Of a stretch of 46,767 nucleotides of DNA, positions 1 to 12,078 are shown piece after piece; position 1 is the first letter of the stretch; every line of letters starts with the position of its first letter. The stretch is taken from positions 1-46,767 of the forward strand of contig JANJTJ010000102.1 of the NCBI GenBank assembly GCA_024711145.1, in the 5' to 3' direction. The notes below the pieces were generated by a model that was not told the origin of the DNA, searched no databases, and saw only the letters and a list, made by a program, of their open reading frames with translations. Both the position numbers and the translations under genes were made by a program. This DNA is from Balneolales bacterium (GTDB taxonomy: Bacteria; Bacteroidota; Rhodothermia; Balneolales; HLUCCA01).

Positions 1-117
1 GATGCCGCCAAAAGCGACCATTCCGGCGAGTGGTTGCAACTCCTGTGCGAGCGCATCCAATACCGGGTGGACGGCCGCCACGACAACTACAGTGCCGTGG
101 CGGTAACCATCACCTGA
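1..117 (+). CDS. C-terminal end of a PP2C-like phosphatase (partial)
   Basis: The reading frame is open from the left edge to a TGA at 115-117 and gives 38 residues. They end in RHDNYSAVAVTIT, which resembles the last strand of PP2C/Stp-type serine/threonine phosphatases, where an invariant Asp-Asn is followed by a hydrophobic strand (DNxTxVVV). The Asp would be a metal ligand. The 5' part lies outside the window, so no domain order can be given. The gene converges on thrA and the two overlap by 8 bp (110-117). The match rests on one short motif; the fragment could belong to another protein. Confidence 0.45.
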   Translation, partial: DAAKSDHSGEWLQLLCERIQYRVDGRHDNYSAVAVTIT

Positions 118-2547
118 CGATCCGTATCGCGATTTTCTGCAGGTCGGCGATCACACCGGCGGCGGTCACTTCCTTACCCGCTCCGGGTCCCTGTATGGTC
201 AACGGACTCACCGTGTAGCGGTCGGTCGCGATGGCGATCAGGTTGTCGGTGCCTTTGAGCCCACCCAGCGGCGAGCCGGCCGGCACGGCTTTCACCCCGA
301 TGCGGATCTTCCCGCCGGCCAGGGTGCCCACATACCGCAGTACCTGTCCCGTTTCGGCGGCTTGGCGCACCCGCCCGGCCCAATAGCCGTCGGCTTCATC
401 AATCCGGGCCAGGAACTCTTCGGTGCTTACCTGGCGCAGTTCGGGCGGCGTCAGATCCTCCACCTCCACTTCGGCGCGTTCCACCCGGAACCCGGCGGTG
501 CGGGCCAGGATGATGAACTTGCGGGCCACGTCCTCCCCGGAGAGGTCGTCGCGGGGGTCGGGTTCGGCATAGCCCAATTGACGGGCCTGGCGTACGGTCT
601 CGCCGAAGGCCGCTCCTTGTTGGAGCCGGTCGAACAGGTAGGTCATGGTGCCCGAAACCACGCCGTTCACTTCGCGCACCACGTCGCCGCCCCGGATCAG
701 GTCTTTCAGGGTTTGCAGCACGGGCAACCCGGCACCCACGGTGGCTTCGTAGAGATAGTGGGTAGGTTGACCAACCGTATAGCTCATGAGCAGGTCGAAG
801 TAGGCCTGGTCCAGGGTGTTGGCCCGTTTGCTGGGTGTGGCGATGTGGATTCCGGCTTTGAGCAGGCGGGCGTAGTGCTTGGCGGCCTCCAGGGAACCGG
901 ACGCATCCACGAATACGGTGCGGTAGGCATATTCCGATTCCAACTTGTCCACGATGGCGGTCCAATCGGTCACGTCGCCGGTTTCCAACAGCGCCAGGGC
1001 CTGCCCGGGCGCCATGCCGGCCGGGTTCCAGACCATGCGGCGGCTGTCGCACAAACCCACCACGCTCAGGTCGTATTCGGTGGTTTTCAACCGGTCCAAC
1101 TGGTTCAGGATTTCGGCACCGATGGTGCCCGTGCCGGCCAGGAACACCCGCACCCGCTGGGCATGCACGCAGAAATGGTCGTTGAGCAGGATGACGGCCG
1201 TGCGGGCTTCCTCATTCTTCAATACCAGACTCAGGTGCCGGTTCGAAACCCCCTTGGCCACGGCCAACGGCGCGATACGGTTTTCGCCCAGCACCGACAA
1301 CACGGCGCCGCTCAACCCCAGGTCGTGGATGAGGCGCTCGCCGATCACCGTAACCAGGGACACCTGGTCCAGCACGATGGGGTCGTCGATGAGCCCCTTG
1401 CGGTATTCCGGTTCGAAAGCCCGATACAGGGCGTGGCGTGCCGGGTCGCCGGCACGGTCGGGCACGGCGAAGGTGATGCCGAAATCGGCCGAGGCCGCCG
1501 AGTTGAACAGTACGGGGATGCCCGCTTCCTCCAATGCGTTGAGTGCCCGCGGAAGCAACCCCGTTATGCGGTCCAATCCCTTGGATTTCAACCCGAACAG
1601 GACGATGTCTTTCTTGAGGGAAACCGATTTGAGCATGCCGTCGGTGCGGCTGAATTCGCGGGTGATGAGCGTGCCCTCGTTCTCCGGCTCGAAGGAGTTC
1701 TTGATGAGGATGGGAATGTTGAGCTCTTCGAGCGGCAATACCGTGCGCGGATGTAGCACTTTGGTGCCGAAATGGGCCATTTCGGCGATTTCGGCATAGT
1801 GCAGGCGCGGTATGGTGACGGCCGTGTCGGCGATGTTGGGGTCGGCCGTGAGCACGCCGTTCACATCGGTCCAGATTTCGACCACGTCGGCCTCGAGCGC
1901 TTCGCCCATGAGCCCTGCGGTATAGTCGCTGCCCGACCGACCCAAGGTGGTGATCTCGTTCTCGGCGGTGGCGCCGATGAATCCGGTGATGACGGGCACG
2001 GTGCCGTTCACCGGACCCAACAGCTTGCGCACCAATTCGTTGGTGATGGTGTTGTCCACGTCGGCATCGCCAAACCGGTTGTTGGTCCGCACGAAATGAT
2101 GCGATTCGTAGGATTTGGCCGGTATGCCGCCCGCCCGCAAGGCCGCCGCGAAGATGCGGCAGGAGAGCCGTTCACCGAACGACAGGGCGTGGTCGCGCTG
2201 GGCGGCCGAAATGTGGGAAGCCTCGCGCACGCGGTGCAGCAAGGCACCCAGTTCTTCGAACAGCTCGTCCAGGGCCAGTCGCAGCTCCTCCACACCGGTG
2301 CCGTCGGTAAGGGCCGCGGCCGAGTCGTGGTGGCGTTTGCGCAGGTGCTGCAACCGCGCTTCGAAACGGGGATCGCTGCCGCAGGCCAGGTCCAGGATGG
2401 CCAGGATCTCGTCGGTCACACCGCCCAGGGCCGATACGACCACGGCGACTTTGACCTGTTGAAGGCGCCCCCGCACGATGGAAACGGAGTTGCGGATGCG
2501 GTCGGGGGTGGCGACGGAGCTGCCGCCGAATTTGAGGATGTGCAGTT

Positions 2548-2569
<22 letters not shown>
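110..2569 (-). CDS. thrA: Bifunctional aspartokinase / homoserine dehydrogenase
   Basis: This 819-residue enzyme catalyses the first and third steps of the aspartate pathway to threonine and methionine. The N-terminal kinase half begins with KFGGSSVATPDRI (about residues 13-25), the aspartokinase phosphate-binding motif, and continues with GRSGSDYTA and TDVNGVLTADP. A central regulatory segment follows. The homoserine dehydrogenase half starts near residue 470 with the nucleotide-binding loop VFLAGTGTIGAEI and contains TPSKRANTL and GVVSGTMTYLFD. The length matches the fused ThrA/MetL family (about 810-820). The ATG at 2569 was chosen because it directly precedes the kinase motif; the open frame upstream is only the antisense-like shadow of metX. 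It overlaps metX by 22 bp and is the last gene of the SAM-riboswitch operon, so homoserine supply is probably tied to methionine status. thrB and thrC are not in the window. Confidence 0.95.
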
Positions 2570-5607
<3,038 letters not shown>

Positions 5608-5630
5608 CTGAATTGTGAAAGAACGCCAAC

Positions 5631-5662
5631 AAAAAAGCCCTCGTTCCAAGGAAGGAGGGCTT
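5631..5662 (-). terminator. Intrinsic terminator after era
   Basis: On the minus strand AAGCCCTC (5662-5655) pairs perfectly with GAGGGCTT (5642-5635) around a 12-nt loop, followed by a run of six T (5636-5631). It lies 121 bp after the era stop and only about 25 bp before the SAM riboswitch, separating era-pdxJ from the met operon. Confidence 0.88.
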
Positions 5663-5748
5663 GCGGTCCGCTACGGAAACACACCGGATGCCCTGCCTAT
5701 CGGCAACGCATCGTACAGGATGTGGTGGGTTTCGAGAACATGGGGCTA

Positions 5749-5777
5749 ATGATACGGGTGGTGAAAATGCGATGCAA
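5749..5777 (-). promoter_or_regulatory. Possible sigma70-type promoter between era and its terminator
   Basis: On the minus strand TTGCAT (5777-5772) is separated by exactly 17 bp from TATCAT (5754-5749). Transcription from here would run about 110 nt into the terminator at 5631-5662, giving a small RNA, or might read through into the met leader. The remaining sequence between era and the terminator holds no convincing gene. Chance matches of this quality are common. Confidence 0.25.
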
Positions 5778-5783
5778 GGCCAT

Positions 5784-6668
5784 CTATTCCATATACCCGA
5801 ACCCGCGCAGGTGGGCGTCTTTGTCGCGCCAGTTGTCGCGCACTTTTACGAACAGTTGCAGGTGTACCCGTTTGTCGATGAACGCTTCGATCTGGGCCCG
5901 GGCGGCGGTTCCCAGTTTTTTCAAGGCCGATCCTTTCTTCCCGATGAGGATGCCTTTCTGGGAGTCGCGCGCCACGATGATGTCGGCCATGATGTGGTCT
6001 ATGTCTTCGCCTTCCTTGTACTCGAGTATCTCGACGGCGCAGGAGTAGGGGATCTCTTCCTGATACTGCAGGAAGATCTGTTCGCGCACCAGTTCGGCCA
6101 CGAAGAAGCGTTCGGGGTGTTCGCTGAGCTGGTCTTTGGGGTAGAAGGCCGGGCCGGGCAGCAGGCGGGTTTTGAGCAGGGCCAGCAGTTCGGGCACACC
6201 CTCGCCGGTGCGGGCCGACAGGCGGTGGACGGCGGCATAGCGGGCGCCATCGGTGAGCCGGGTTTCGGCCCGGGCGATGGTGTCGGGTTCGGCGGCATCC
6301 GTCTTGTTCAGGCCGAGGATGACGGCTTTTCCGGCGTTCAGCAGGGTGTCGCGCACGGGCACGGCGTCGTCCGGGTAGCGCACATCCACCAGATGCAGGA
6401 TGAGGTCGGCATCGGCGGTGGCGGCGCGCACGGTTCCCATCATCACTTCCTGGAGGCGGTACCGGGGTTCTATGACGCCCGGCGTATCGAGGAAGCAGAT
6501 CTGGCTGTCGTCGTCGGAATGGATGCCCAGGATGCGGTGGCGGGTGGTTTGGGCTTTGTGCGTGGCGATGGCCAGCTTGGTGCCCAGGATGGCGTTGAGC
6601 AGGGTGGACTTGCCGGCGTTGGGTCTGCCCACGATGGCCACGTAGCCGGAGCGGTGGGTGCCGCTCAT
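5784..6668 (-). CDS. era: GTPase Era
   Basis: This 294-residue GTPase assists 16S rRNA maturation and 30S assembly. The G1 loop GRPNAGKSTL is near residues 14-23. G2 lies in THKAQTTRHR, G3 is DTPG, G4 is NKTD and G5 is SARTG. The C-terminal KH domain includes GILIGKKGSALKKLG, the GxxG-type RNA-binding loop, and the protein ends with a short FGYME tail. The length is normal for Era (about 300). It overlaps pdxJ upstream by an ATGA (6665-6668), and transcription ends at the terminator 5631-5662. Confidence 0.96.
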   Translation of the reverse strand: MSGTHRSGYVAIVGRPNAGKSTLLNAILGTKLAIATHKAQTTRHRILGIHSDDDSQICFLDTPGVIEPRYRLQEVMMGTVRAATADADLILHLVDVRYPDDAVPVRDTLLNAGKAVILGLNKTDAAEPDTIARAETRLTDGARYAAVHRLSARTGEGVPELLALLKTRLLPGPAFYPKDQLSEHPERFFVAELVREQIFLQYQEEIPYSCAVEILEYKEGEDIDHIMADIIVARDSQKGILIGKKGSALKKLGTAARAQIEAFIDKRVHLQLFVKVRDNWRDKDAHLRGFGYME

Positions 6669-7402
6669 GGGTGGAAAGCCCGCGCCTTGGCGAGGATGTC
6701 GGCCATGCGGCGCACGGAATGGGCCAGCCCGTTCCAGAGGGCGTCGGTGATGAGGGCGTGCCCGATGCTGATGTCGTGCAGGTAGGGCACTTCGGCCAGG
6801 AAGGGGCGGATGTTCGAGAAGTCGAGGCCGTGGCCGGCGTTGACGATGAGGCCGGCCTGATGGGCCGAGACGGCGGCTTCGCGGAGGCGGTCGAGTTCGC
6901 GCTGCCGGTCGGTTTCGGTGACGGCTTGGGCGTAGGTACCGGTGTGCAGCTCCACGGCCTCCACCCCGAGGCGGGCGGCCCGCTCGATATCGTGCGGATC
7001 CGGGTTCACGAACAGGCTGATGGGGATGCCCGCTTCGCGGAACCGGGGCACCACCCGGTCGCGGTAATCGTCGAACACGCGGGCCATGGGCAGGCCGCCT
7101 TCAGTGGTGCGCTCCTGGCGGCTTTCGGGCACCAGGGTGGCCACTTGGGGTTTCATGCGGGTGCAGATGGCGATCATTTCGTCGGTAGCGGCCATCTCGA
7201 ACACCAGCGTGCCGGTCACGGTCTCCTTCAGCCGCCAGGCGTCCGCATCGCGGATGTGGCGCCGGTCTTCGCGCAGGTGGAAGACGATGCCGGCGGCACC
7301 GGCCTCCTCGCTCACGCGGGCGCCGTGCACGGGGTCGGGCACGCCTTCGTCGCGGGCGTTGCGGAGCGTGGCGATGTGGTCGATGTTGACGAGGAGTTCC
7401 AT
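6665..7402 (-). CDS. pdxJ: Pyridoxine 5'-phosphate synthase
   Basis: This 245-residue TIM-barrel enzyme condenses 1-deoxyxylulose 5-phosphate with 3-amino-1-hydroxyacetone phosphate in the DXP-dependent vitamin B6 pathway. Recognised by the start LLVNIDHIATLRNARD, the active-site stretch FHLREDRRHI, then FEMAATDEM, ELHTGTYA, and the C-terminal NAGHGLDFSNI and DISIGHALI. Length and start agree with the family. It is the first gene of a two-gene unit with era, divergent from metF across a 49-bp gap. PLP is a cofactor of MetY and HisC, both encoded nearby, but the link is only one of shared metabolism. Confidence 0.96.
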   Translation of the reverse strand: MELLVNIDHIATLRNARDEGVPDPVHGARVSEEAGAAGIVFHLREDRRHIRDADAWRLKETVTGTLVFEMAATDEMIAICTRMKPQVATLVPESRQERTTEGGLPMARVFDDYRDRVVPRFREAGIPISLFVNPDPHDIERAARLGVEAVELHTGTYAQAVTETDRQRELDRLREAAVSAHQAGLIVNAGHGLDFSNIRPFLAEVPYLHDISIGHALITDALWNGLAHSVRRMADILAKARAFHP

Positions 7403-7437
7403 GGCAGGCCTATGTCCGGAAATTAGCGGGTTTTCCG

Positions 7438-7445
7438 TAGTTTCG
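7438..7445 (+). promoter_or_regulatory. TAnnTTTG-like -7 box before metF
   Basis: TAGTTTCG lies 6 nt before the metF ATG and matches the Bacteroidota -7 consensus TAnnTTTG at seven of eight positions. No TTG was found at the usual -33 distance. If used, the transcript would begin at or within a few bases of the start codon (leaderless). Confidence 0.35.
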
Positions 7446-7451
7446 GACCCG

Positions 7452-8417
7452 ATGAAAGTGATAGAACATTACGCCCGGAGCGCCGAGCCCCTCGTCTCCT
7501 TCGAAATCATCCCGCCGCGTCGGGGTGGGTCGGTCCAACCCGTGTTCGATGCGCTGGACCGCATCATGAAATTCAGGCCACCTTTCATCGACATCACGTC
7601 CCATGCGGCCGAAGCGGAGTTGCAGGAACAACCCGATGGGACCTACCAGCGGAAGGTCAAACGCAAACGGCCGGGTACGATCGGCCTGAGTGCGGCCATC
7701 CAGCACAAGTACAAGGTGGACGTGGTGCCCCACCTGATCTGCAAGGGGTTCACCAAGGAAGAAACCGAAGACGCCCTCATCGAGCTCAATTACCTGGGCA
7801 TCCGAAACGTATTGGCCGTGCGGGGCGACGAGCTCAGCGTGCCCAAGCCCATTCCGCGCGACAAATCGGTGAACAACTACGCCATCGACCTGGTGCGGCA
7901 GATCGATGGCATGAACCGGGGCGAATACCTGGAGAAACTGCAGGATGCGGCCCCCACCGATTTCTGCATCGGGGTGGGCGGGTATCCGGAAAAGCATATG
8001 GATGCCCCGAACCTGGCCACGGACATCCGCCGCCTGAAGGAGAAAGTGGATGCCGGTGCCGATTACATCGTAACACAGCTCTTCTTCGACAACGAGGCGT
8101 ATTTCCGTTTTGTGGAGGCCTGCCGTGCCGAGGGCATCACGGTTCCCATCATTCCGGGGCTCAAGGTGCTCACCCGCCCCGAGCACCTCACATCCTTGCC
8201 GCGCATCTTCCATCTGAACATCCCTCAGGACCTGAGCGATGCCGTCCTGGCCGATCCGCGCAACGCCTCCGCCATCGGTATCGAGTGGGCCACCGCCCAA
8301 TGCCGGCAATTGCTGGATGCGGGCGTACCCGGGTTGCATTTCTACATCATGGCGGACCCGTCTCCGGCCGTGCAGGTCATCGATGCGCTACCGGTAGCCC
8401 GGCATGCGGCGGTTTGA
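7452..8417 (+). CDS. metF: 5,10-methylenetetrahydrofolate reductase
   Basis: This 321-residue flavin enzyme reduces methylene-THF to methyl-THF for methionine synthesis. Diagnostic stretches are SFEIIPPRRGG (active-site Glu region) near the N-terminus, DITSHAAEAE, LICKGFTKEE, NVLAVRGDE, FCIGVGGYPEKH, GADYIVTQLFFD and PIIPGLKVL. The ATG at 7452 gives the usual N-terminus; the frame is open further upstream but only antisense to pdxJ. No riboswitch fits in the 49-bp upstream gap, unlike the other methionine genes here. The last 14 bp overlap the nlpC-like gene, implying coupled translation. Confidence 0.95.
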   Translation: MKVIEHYARSAEPLVSFEIIPPRRGGSVQPVFDALDRIMKFRPPFIDITSHAAEAELQEQPDGTYQRKVKRKRPGTIGLSAAIQHKYKVDVVPHLICKGFTKEETEDALIELNYLGIRNVLAVRGDELSVPKPIPRDKSVNNYAIDLVRQIDGMNRGEYLEKLQDAAPTDFCIGVGGYPEKHMDAPNLATDIRRLKEKVDAGADYIVTQLFFDNEAYFRFVEACRAEGITVPIIPGLKVLTRPEHLTSLPRIFHLNIPQDLSDAVLADPRNASAIGIEWATAQCRQLLDAGVPGLHFYIMADPSPAVQVIDALPVARHAAV

Positions 8418-8853
8418 AGCCATCGGATGGATGCTGATGGTGGCCATGCTGGCCGCCTGCGCGCCGGGTAGGCCGCTCTCCACCGCCGATGCGGAACATC
8501 GGCTGATGGAAGCGCACGAGGAGTGGAAAGGCACACCGTACCGCCTTGGCGGATCCACCAGGAACGGTATCGATTGTTCGGCATTCGTGCAGGTGGTCAT
8601 GCGGGACCATTTCAAGGTGGAGTTGCCACGGTCCACCGGCGAACAGATGCGGGCCGGCCGGCGCATCCGTCCCCAGCACATCCGCACGGGCGACCTGGTC
8701 TTCTTCCGCACGGGCCGGCGCACCCTGCATGTGGGCATCGTGGTACGTGGCGACCGATTCCTGCACGCGTCCACCAGTTCCGGCCCCATGATCTCCCGGC
8801 TGACGGAAGACTACTGGCGCAACCGGTTCATCCGCGCTCAGCGCGTGTTCTGA
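8404..8853 (+). CDS. NlpC/P60 lipoprotein endopeptidase
   Basis: This 149-residue cell-wall hydrolase of the NlpC/Spr (MepS) type cuts peptide cross-links in peptidoglycan. A lipoprotein signal ends in MLAAC with the lipidated Cys at 19. The catalytic domain has the Cys in NGIDCSAF, the first His in TLHVGIVV and a polar residue in FLHASTSSG. PRSTGEQ and GDLVFF are also typical. The length is that of a single-domain Spr-like protein. It overlaps metF by 14 bp and converges on the DUF3095 gene with a 16-bp overlap of coding ends. It might serve wall remodelling for the adjacent pilus system, but strand and operon argue for independent expression. Confidence 0.9.
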   Translation: MRRFEAIGWMLMVAMLAACAPGRPLSTADAEHRLMEAHEEWKGTPYRLGGSTRNGIDCSAFVQVVMRDHFKVELPRSTGEQMRAGRRIRPQHIRTGDLVFFRTGRRTLHVGIVVRGDRFLHASTSSGPMISRLTEDYWRNRFIRAQRVF

Positions 8854-10007
8854 AGCCCGGCCTTGCGGCCCTTCAGGGCCCGGGCGGCTTCCGCATAGCC
8901 ACCGTCGGCCCCATCCACGAAATGGATGTGGTTCTTCATGTACCCGAACAGCAGGCAGGTCATGAGGGCGGAATGGGACCGATGGATGCCATAAGCCAGG
9001 CGCCCCGCCCGGTATTCGGCCTCCAGGAACTCCTCCAGCGCTTCCCGTTGATCGCGGGTGACCGAGAGTACCATGCGGATCATGTCGTCGAATTTCTTGA
9101 AATCGGTATTCCGGGAAGCATCCGGTTTGTATCGGCTCCAATCGGTGGCCGAGGTGCGGATGCCGAATTTCATGAGCAGGGCACCGAACAGGTTCATCTT
9201 GAACAGATGCCGCAGGTAGCCTTTGGCATCGGCCGACCGGACGCGCTGTTCCACCGACAACTTGGCGGGGTCGAATGTCATGGTGAGGCCGCTCGGGGTT
9301 ATGGGCCTCCAGAGCTCGTCGGCACCTAGCAATTCGCCCATCTGATGCACGATGCGGGTGTAATGGCTGTGCCGGGCATCGGAGCCGGGCAACACCGATT
9401 CCACCATCAGGGTGATCATTTCCTCGTGGCGGGTGGGTATGGGTTCCCAACGGCATTCGAAGCCCGAGAAATCGCCGGCCTCGAGTGGTACGGCGGCGTG
9501 GAGTTCGTAGGGACCGGCGTCGGCCTTGAGGGCGGAGTCGGCCCAGGCCAGGCCTCCGCCCAGGAATACGGCCTGGTCGAATTGGTCGGAGATGCGCAAA
9601 CGGGCCACGAGCACATCGGAGCCCGCGGCCCGGATGTCGGCCACGGGCACCAGACCCACGCGGAGGTCGAGGCCGAAGCGCTCGGCCGCCAGGGTACGTG
9701 TGGCGCCCAGGGCTATGGCGGCCGCCTCGCGCAGGGTGCCCGGCAGGCAGACGGTGGCCCCATCGCCACCGAAGAGGAAGGGCAGCTTGAAATCGCCGGT
9801 GAGGTTGAGCAGGGCCATCACGGACACGCTGCCCACGGCGTTCACTTCCTTGTACCGCCCCTCGCGGATGGCTTGGGTGGAGGCGCGCACGTCGGAAACC
9901 GCTACCCACCAATCGGCTGGCAAGGGCCGGTACAGGGCGGGGTCGCCGATGCGGCCCAGATCGTGGATCACCCCCAGCGAAGCATGATACGCCTCGTGGG
10001 GCAGCAT
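8838..10007 (-). CDS. DUF3095 protein, class III nucleotide cyclase-like
   Basis: This 389-residue protein matches my recollection of DUF3095: an N-terminal YRPLPADWWVAVSDVRAST and GRYKEVNAVG, then FLFGGDGATV. The order fits a class III cyclase catalytic fold: first metal Asp39 in SDVRAST, second metal Asp82 in GGDGAT, and LDLRVGLVPVADI at the strand where cyclases carry lrvGi. The C-terminal half (about 200-389) contains DASRNTDFKKFDDMIRMVLS and a His-rich HIHFVD and is unassigned. It is the last gene of the pilus operon, one nucleotide after the secretin stop, and an upstream gene of the same operon encodes a cNMP-binding protein. Cyclase activity is my inference; substrate and product are unknown. 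Confidence 0.75.
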   Translation of the reverse strand: MLPHEAYHASLGVIHDLGRIGDPALYRPLPADWWVAVSDVRASTQAIREGRYKEVNAVGSVSVMALLNLTGDFKLPFLFGGDGATVCLPGTLREAAAIALGATRTLAAERFGLDLRVGLVPVADIRAAGSDVLVARLRISDQFDQAVFLGGGLAWADSALKADAGPYELHAAVPLEAGDFSGFECRWEPIPTRHEEMITLMVESVLPGSDARHSHYTRIVHQMGELLGADELWRPITPSGLTMTFDPAKLSVEQRVRSADAKGYLRHLFKMNLFGALLMKFGIRTSATDWSRYKPDASRNTDFKKFDDMIRMVLSVTRDQREALEEFLEAEYRAGRLAYGIHRSHSALMTCLLFGYMKNHIHFVDGADGGYAEAARALKGRKAGLQNTR

Positions 10008-10008
10008 G

Positions 10009-11229
10009 TCAGTTTTCCCGGATGCGGCGGATGCCTTCCTGCAAACGGTCGCGTTCCTGGCGCAACCCTTCGTCGAGCCGTTGCTCGGGCAACCCGAACC
10101 GCTCGGCCAGACTGGGCACGATGCGGGCTTTCAGAATGACCACCAGTTCTTTCTCGGAGACGTCGGTGGAGTTGTAGCCGAACAGGTAGCGCAACCCGAA
10201 GAACCACACCGGCAGGTCTTTGAGGACGGGCACTCCCCGGCGAACCCGGGTTTCTTCGGTTTCGAACAGGCCGGCGATCACGGTCTGTTCCCCGCTGAAC
10301 AGCAATACCTGGGTTTCGGCCTGCTGTTTGTTGATCACCGTGCTTACCGGGTCGGGTTGGGCCGAGCTCCGTTCGGCTTTGATGCTCAAATGCACGAAGG
10401 AGGTGTCGTTCATGGTGATCACCGTGGGCGTTACCTCCAGAATGGTGCCCGTAGAGAAGAAGTTGTCGATCACGTTGCCGGCGAAATCCCGCTGTTTGAT
10501 CGAAAAATCCTGACCTACCTGGATGCGCCCCACCTGGCCGTCCATCACCTTGATGGTGGGGGAGGAGAGCAGCTCGCCCACGTTGTTGGCTTCGAAGGCG
10601 GAGATGAGGGCCGATACTTCGAACCCGCCCCCGACCGACTGCGCCGGGATGTCGATCTGGAACACTTCCTGGCTCACGTTGGATGCGGCCAGGTTGGTTA
10701 CGGTTACCACGCCGTCCTTCAGGGTGGTCCAATCCACACCGATCTCTTCGAGCACCCGGCGGTCGCCCTCGAAGAAGATGGCCGATATCTCGATTTCGCG
10801 GGTGTACAAGGTGGCCGGCAGTTCCACCGCGGGGTCGGTGCCGGCGCCGGTGCCGGTGGTACCGGTGGAGCCGGAGGTCGTGGTTTCACGGGCCGGTGCG
10901 GTGATCTCGTAGTAATCGGTATGCTCGCGCAATACCAGGTTGTTGAACGAGACCACATAATCCAGCGCCTGTTTCCAGGGCATGTTCGGGATGTTGAGCC
11001 CGATGGCCCCGGTGCGGCCTGTCCGGTCGATCAGGATCTTGTCGGCGAAACGACGGGAGAACCCGTTGAGGATTTCCACGGCCTGCGGGAAGGTGGTGTC
11101 GCGGCTGAGGGTCACCAGTTCTTCCGGATTCACATATTCGCGGACCGGTAAACCGGATTGGCCCGAGGCGGTCGGTGCGGTGGCCGCCAGGACGAGCAGA
11201 AGGGAGAGGAGCCGTGCGGTGTTCATCAT
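10009..11229 (-). CDS. Short type IV filament secretin (PilQ-like)
   Basis: This 406-residue outer-membrane channel for a type IV pilus or related filament starts with a signal peptide ending around PTASGQ. It is followed by one small N-domain (about 40-115: ILIDRTGRTGAIGLNIPNMP), a Thr/Gly-rich linker (116-135) and the beta domain (140-365). Secretin signatures are LLSSPTIKVMDGQ, TGTILEVTPTV, VSTVINKQQAET and VPVLKDLPVWFFGL. PilQ proteins usually have 600-800 residues with AMIN and several N domains, so this is a minimal form. A helical, Glu/Arg-rich tail (370-406) follows the barrel. ATGATGA joins it to the PilO-like gene; either of two adjacent Met codons may be the start. Confidence 0.88.
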   Translation of the reverse strand: MMNTARLLSLLLVLAATAPTASGQSGLPVREYVNPEELVTLSRDTTFPQAVEILNGFSRRFADKILIDRTGRTGAIGLNIPNMPWKQALDYVVSFNNLVLREHTDYYEITAPARETTTSGSTGTTGTGAGTDPAVELPATLYTREIEISAIFFEGDRRVLEEIGVDWTTLKDGVVTVTNLAASNVSQEVFQIDIPAQSVGGGFEVSALISAFEANNVGELLSSPTIKVMDGQVGRIQVGQDFSIKQRDFAGNVIDNFFSTGTILEVTPTVITMNDTSFVHLSIKAERSSAQPDPVSTVINKQQAETQVLLFSGEQTVIAGLFETEETRVRRGVPVLKDLPVWFFGLRYLFGYNSTDVSEKELVVILKARIVPSLAERFGLPEQRLDEGLRQERDRLQEGIRRIREN

Positions 11230-12077
11230 GGTTGTCCGATGCGGAGCGTGACAGTTTCTTCGATGCCGCCTTTGTTCAGGCGGAAGGTGGCGGTTCCGGC
11301 ACTGGGGTTCACCCGTTCCAGGGTTCCCAGATACACGCTGCCGCCCAGGTCGATCCGATCCATGCCGGACCGGCTCACCAGGAAGGCGGAACGCGTGGTT
11401 ACCGCGATCAGGCGGCTTTGCTCGACGTCGGTCAGGCCGCCGTCGTTCGAGGGGATGGCATAGATGAGCGGCGAGAACGGGTTGTAGGCCAACTGGGGCG
11501 TGTTCCGGTTGATGGCCGGAGCAGCCACACCGGCCGAATCGCCCTTGAGATGGAACAGCCGGATGTTGAACGTGAACACCACCTCATCCCGGTTCTCCGA
11601 ATCCGGCTTGGGTTGCATCTTCACCGACCGGATGGAGGCGATGGGCCGGCTCTGTTCGAGCTGGTTGATGAAGTTGTAGAAATTCCGGTAGGTGCCTTCA
11701 CCATCCACCTGGAATTGCAGATACCCGTGGGTGCTGGCCGAAACGGAATCGATCAGGGTGAAATTGAGACGGGTGGCCGCCGGCCCCTCGTTCACCCGGC
11801 GCACGAAATCATAGAAATCGGCCACGTTGCGGTCGAAGAACAGGTCTTTGTTCCGGAATTCGGTACGGTACAGTTCCCGGATGTACAACCCCTGCATGTC
11901 GGGGAAGGTGGCGGCTTTCGACTGATAGGTGGCCAGCTCTTTCTTGCGGGCATCCAGGATGGCTTCGTATGCCGTCACTTCCCGGTTGGGGCCGTATTTG
12001 AGGAACAACCACCCACCGATGCCCATGAGGAGCAAGGTGCCGAGCAGGATGATGGAGTTGCGTAACGCGTAGGACAT
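11226..12077 (-). CDS. PilO-like inner-membrane protein with PilP-like C-terminus
   Basis: A 283-residue bitopic protein of the filament alignment complex. A short cytoplasmic tail is followed by one transmembrane helix (about 9-26), a coiled region (34-60), and a ferredoxin-like periplasmic domain with FQVDGEGTYRNFYNFINQLE and IASIRSVKMQP (about 120-190), as in PilO. Residues about 200-283 are different: a Pro-rich stretch YNPFSPL is followed by a beta-rich segment with VYLGTLERVNPSAGTATF and GIEETVTLRIG, which resembles the small beta domain of the lipoprotein PilP. I infer a PilO-PilP fusion; no separate PilP gene is seen. It lies one nucleotide after the PilM-PilN gene and overlaps the secretin gene. 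Confidence 0.72.
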   Translation of the reverse strand: MSYALRNSIILLGTLLLMGIGGWLFLKYGPNREVTAYEAILDARKKELATYQSKAATFPDMQGLYIRELYRTEFRNKDLFFDRNVADFYDFVRRVNEGPAATRLNFTLIDSVSASTHGYLQFQVDGEGTYRNFYNFINQLEQSRPIASIRSVKMQPKPDSENRDEVVFTFNIRLFHLKGDSAGVAAPAINRNTPQLAYNPFSPLIYAIPSNDGGLTDVEQSRLIAVTTRSAFLVSRSGMDRIDLGGSVYLGTLERVNPSAGTATFRLNKGGIEETVTLRIGQP

Positions 12078-12078
12078 C

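Noticed and set aside
362-1756. 464-residue plus-strand frame opposite thrA
   Set aside because: Composition follows reversed thrA codons; thrA on the other strand has full catalytic motifs.
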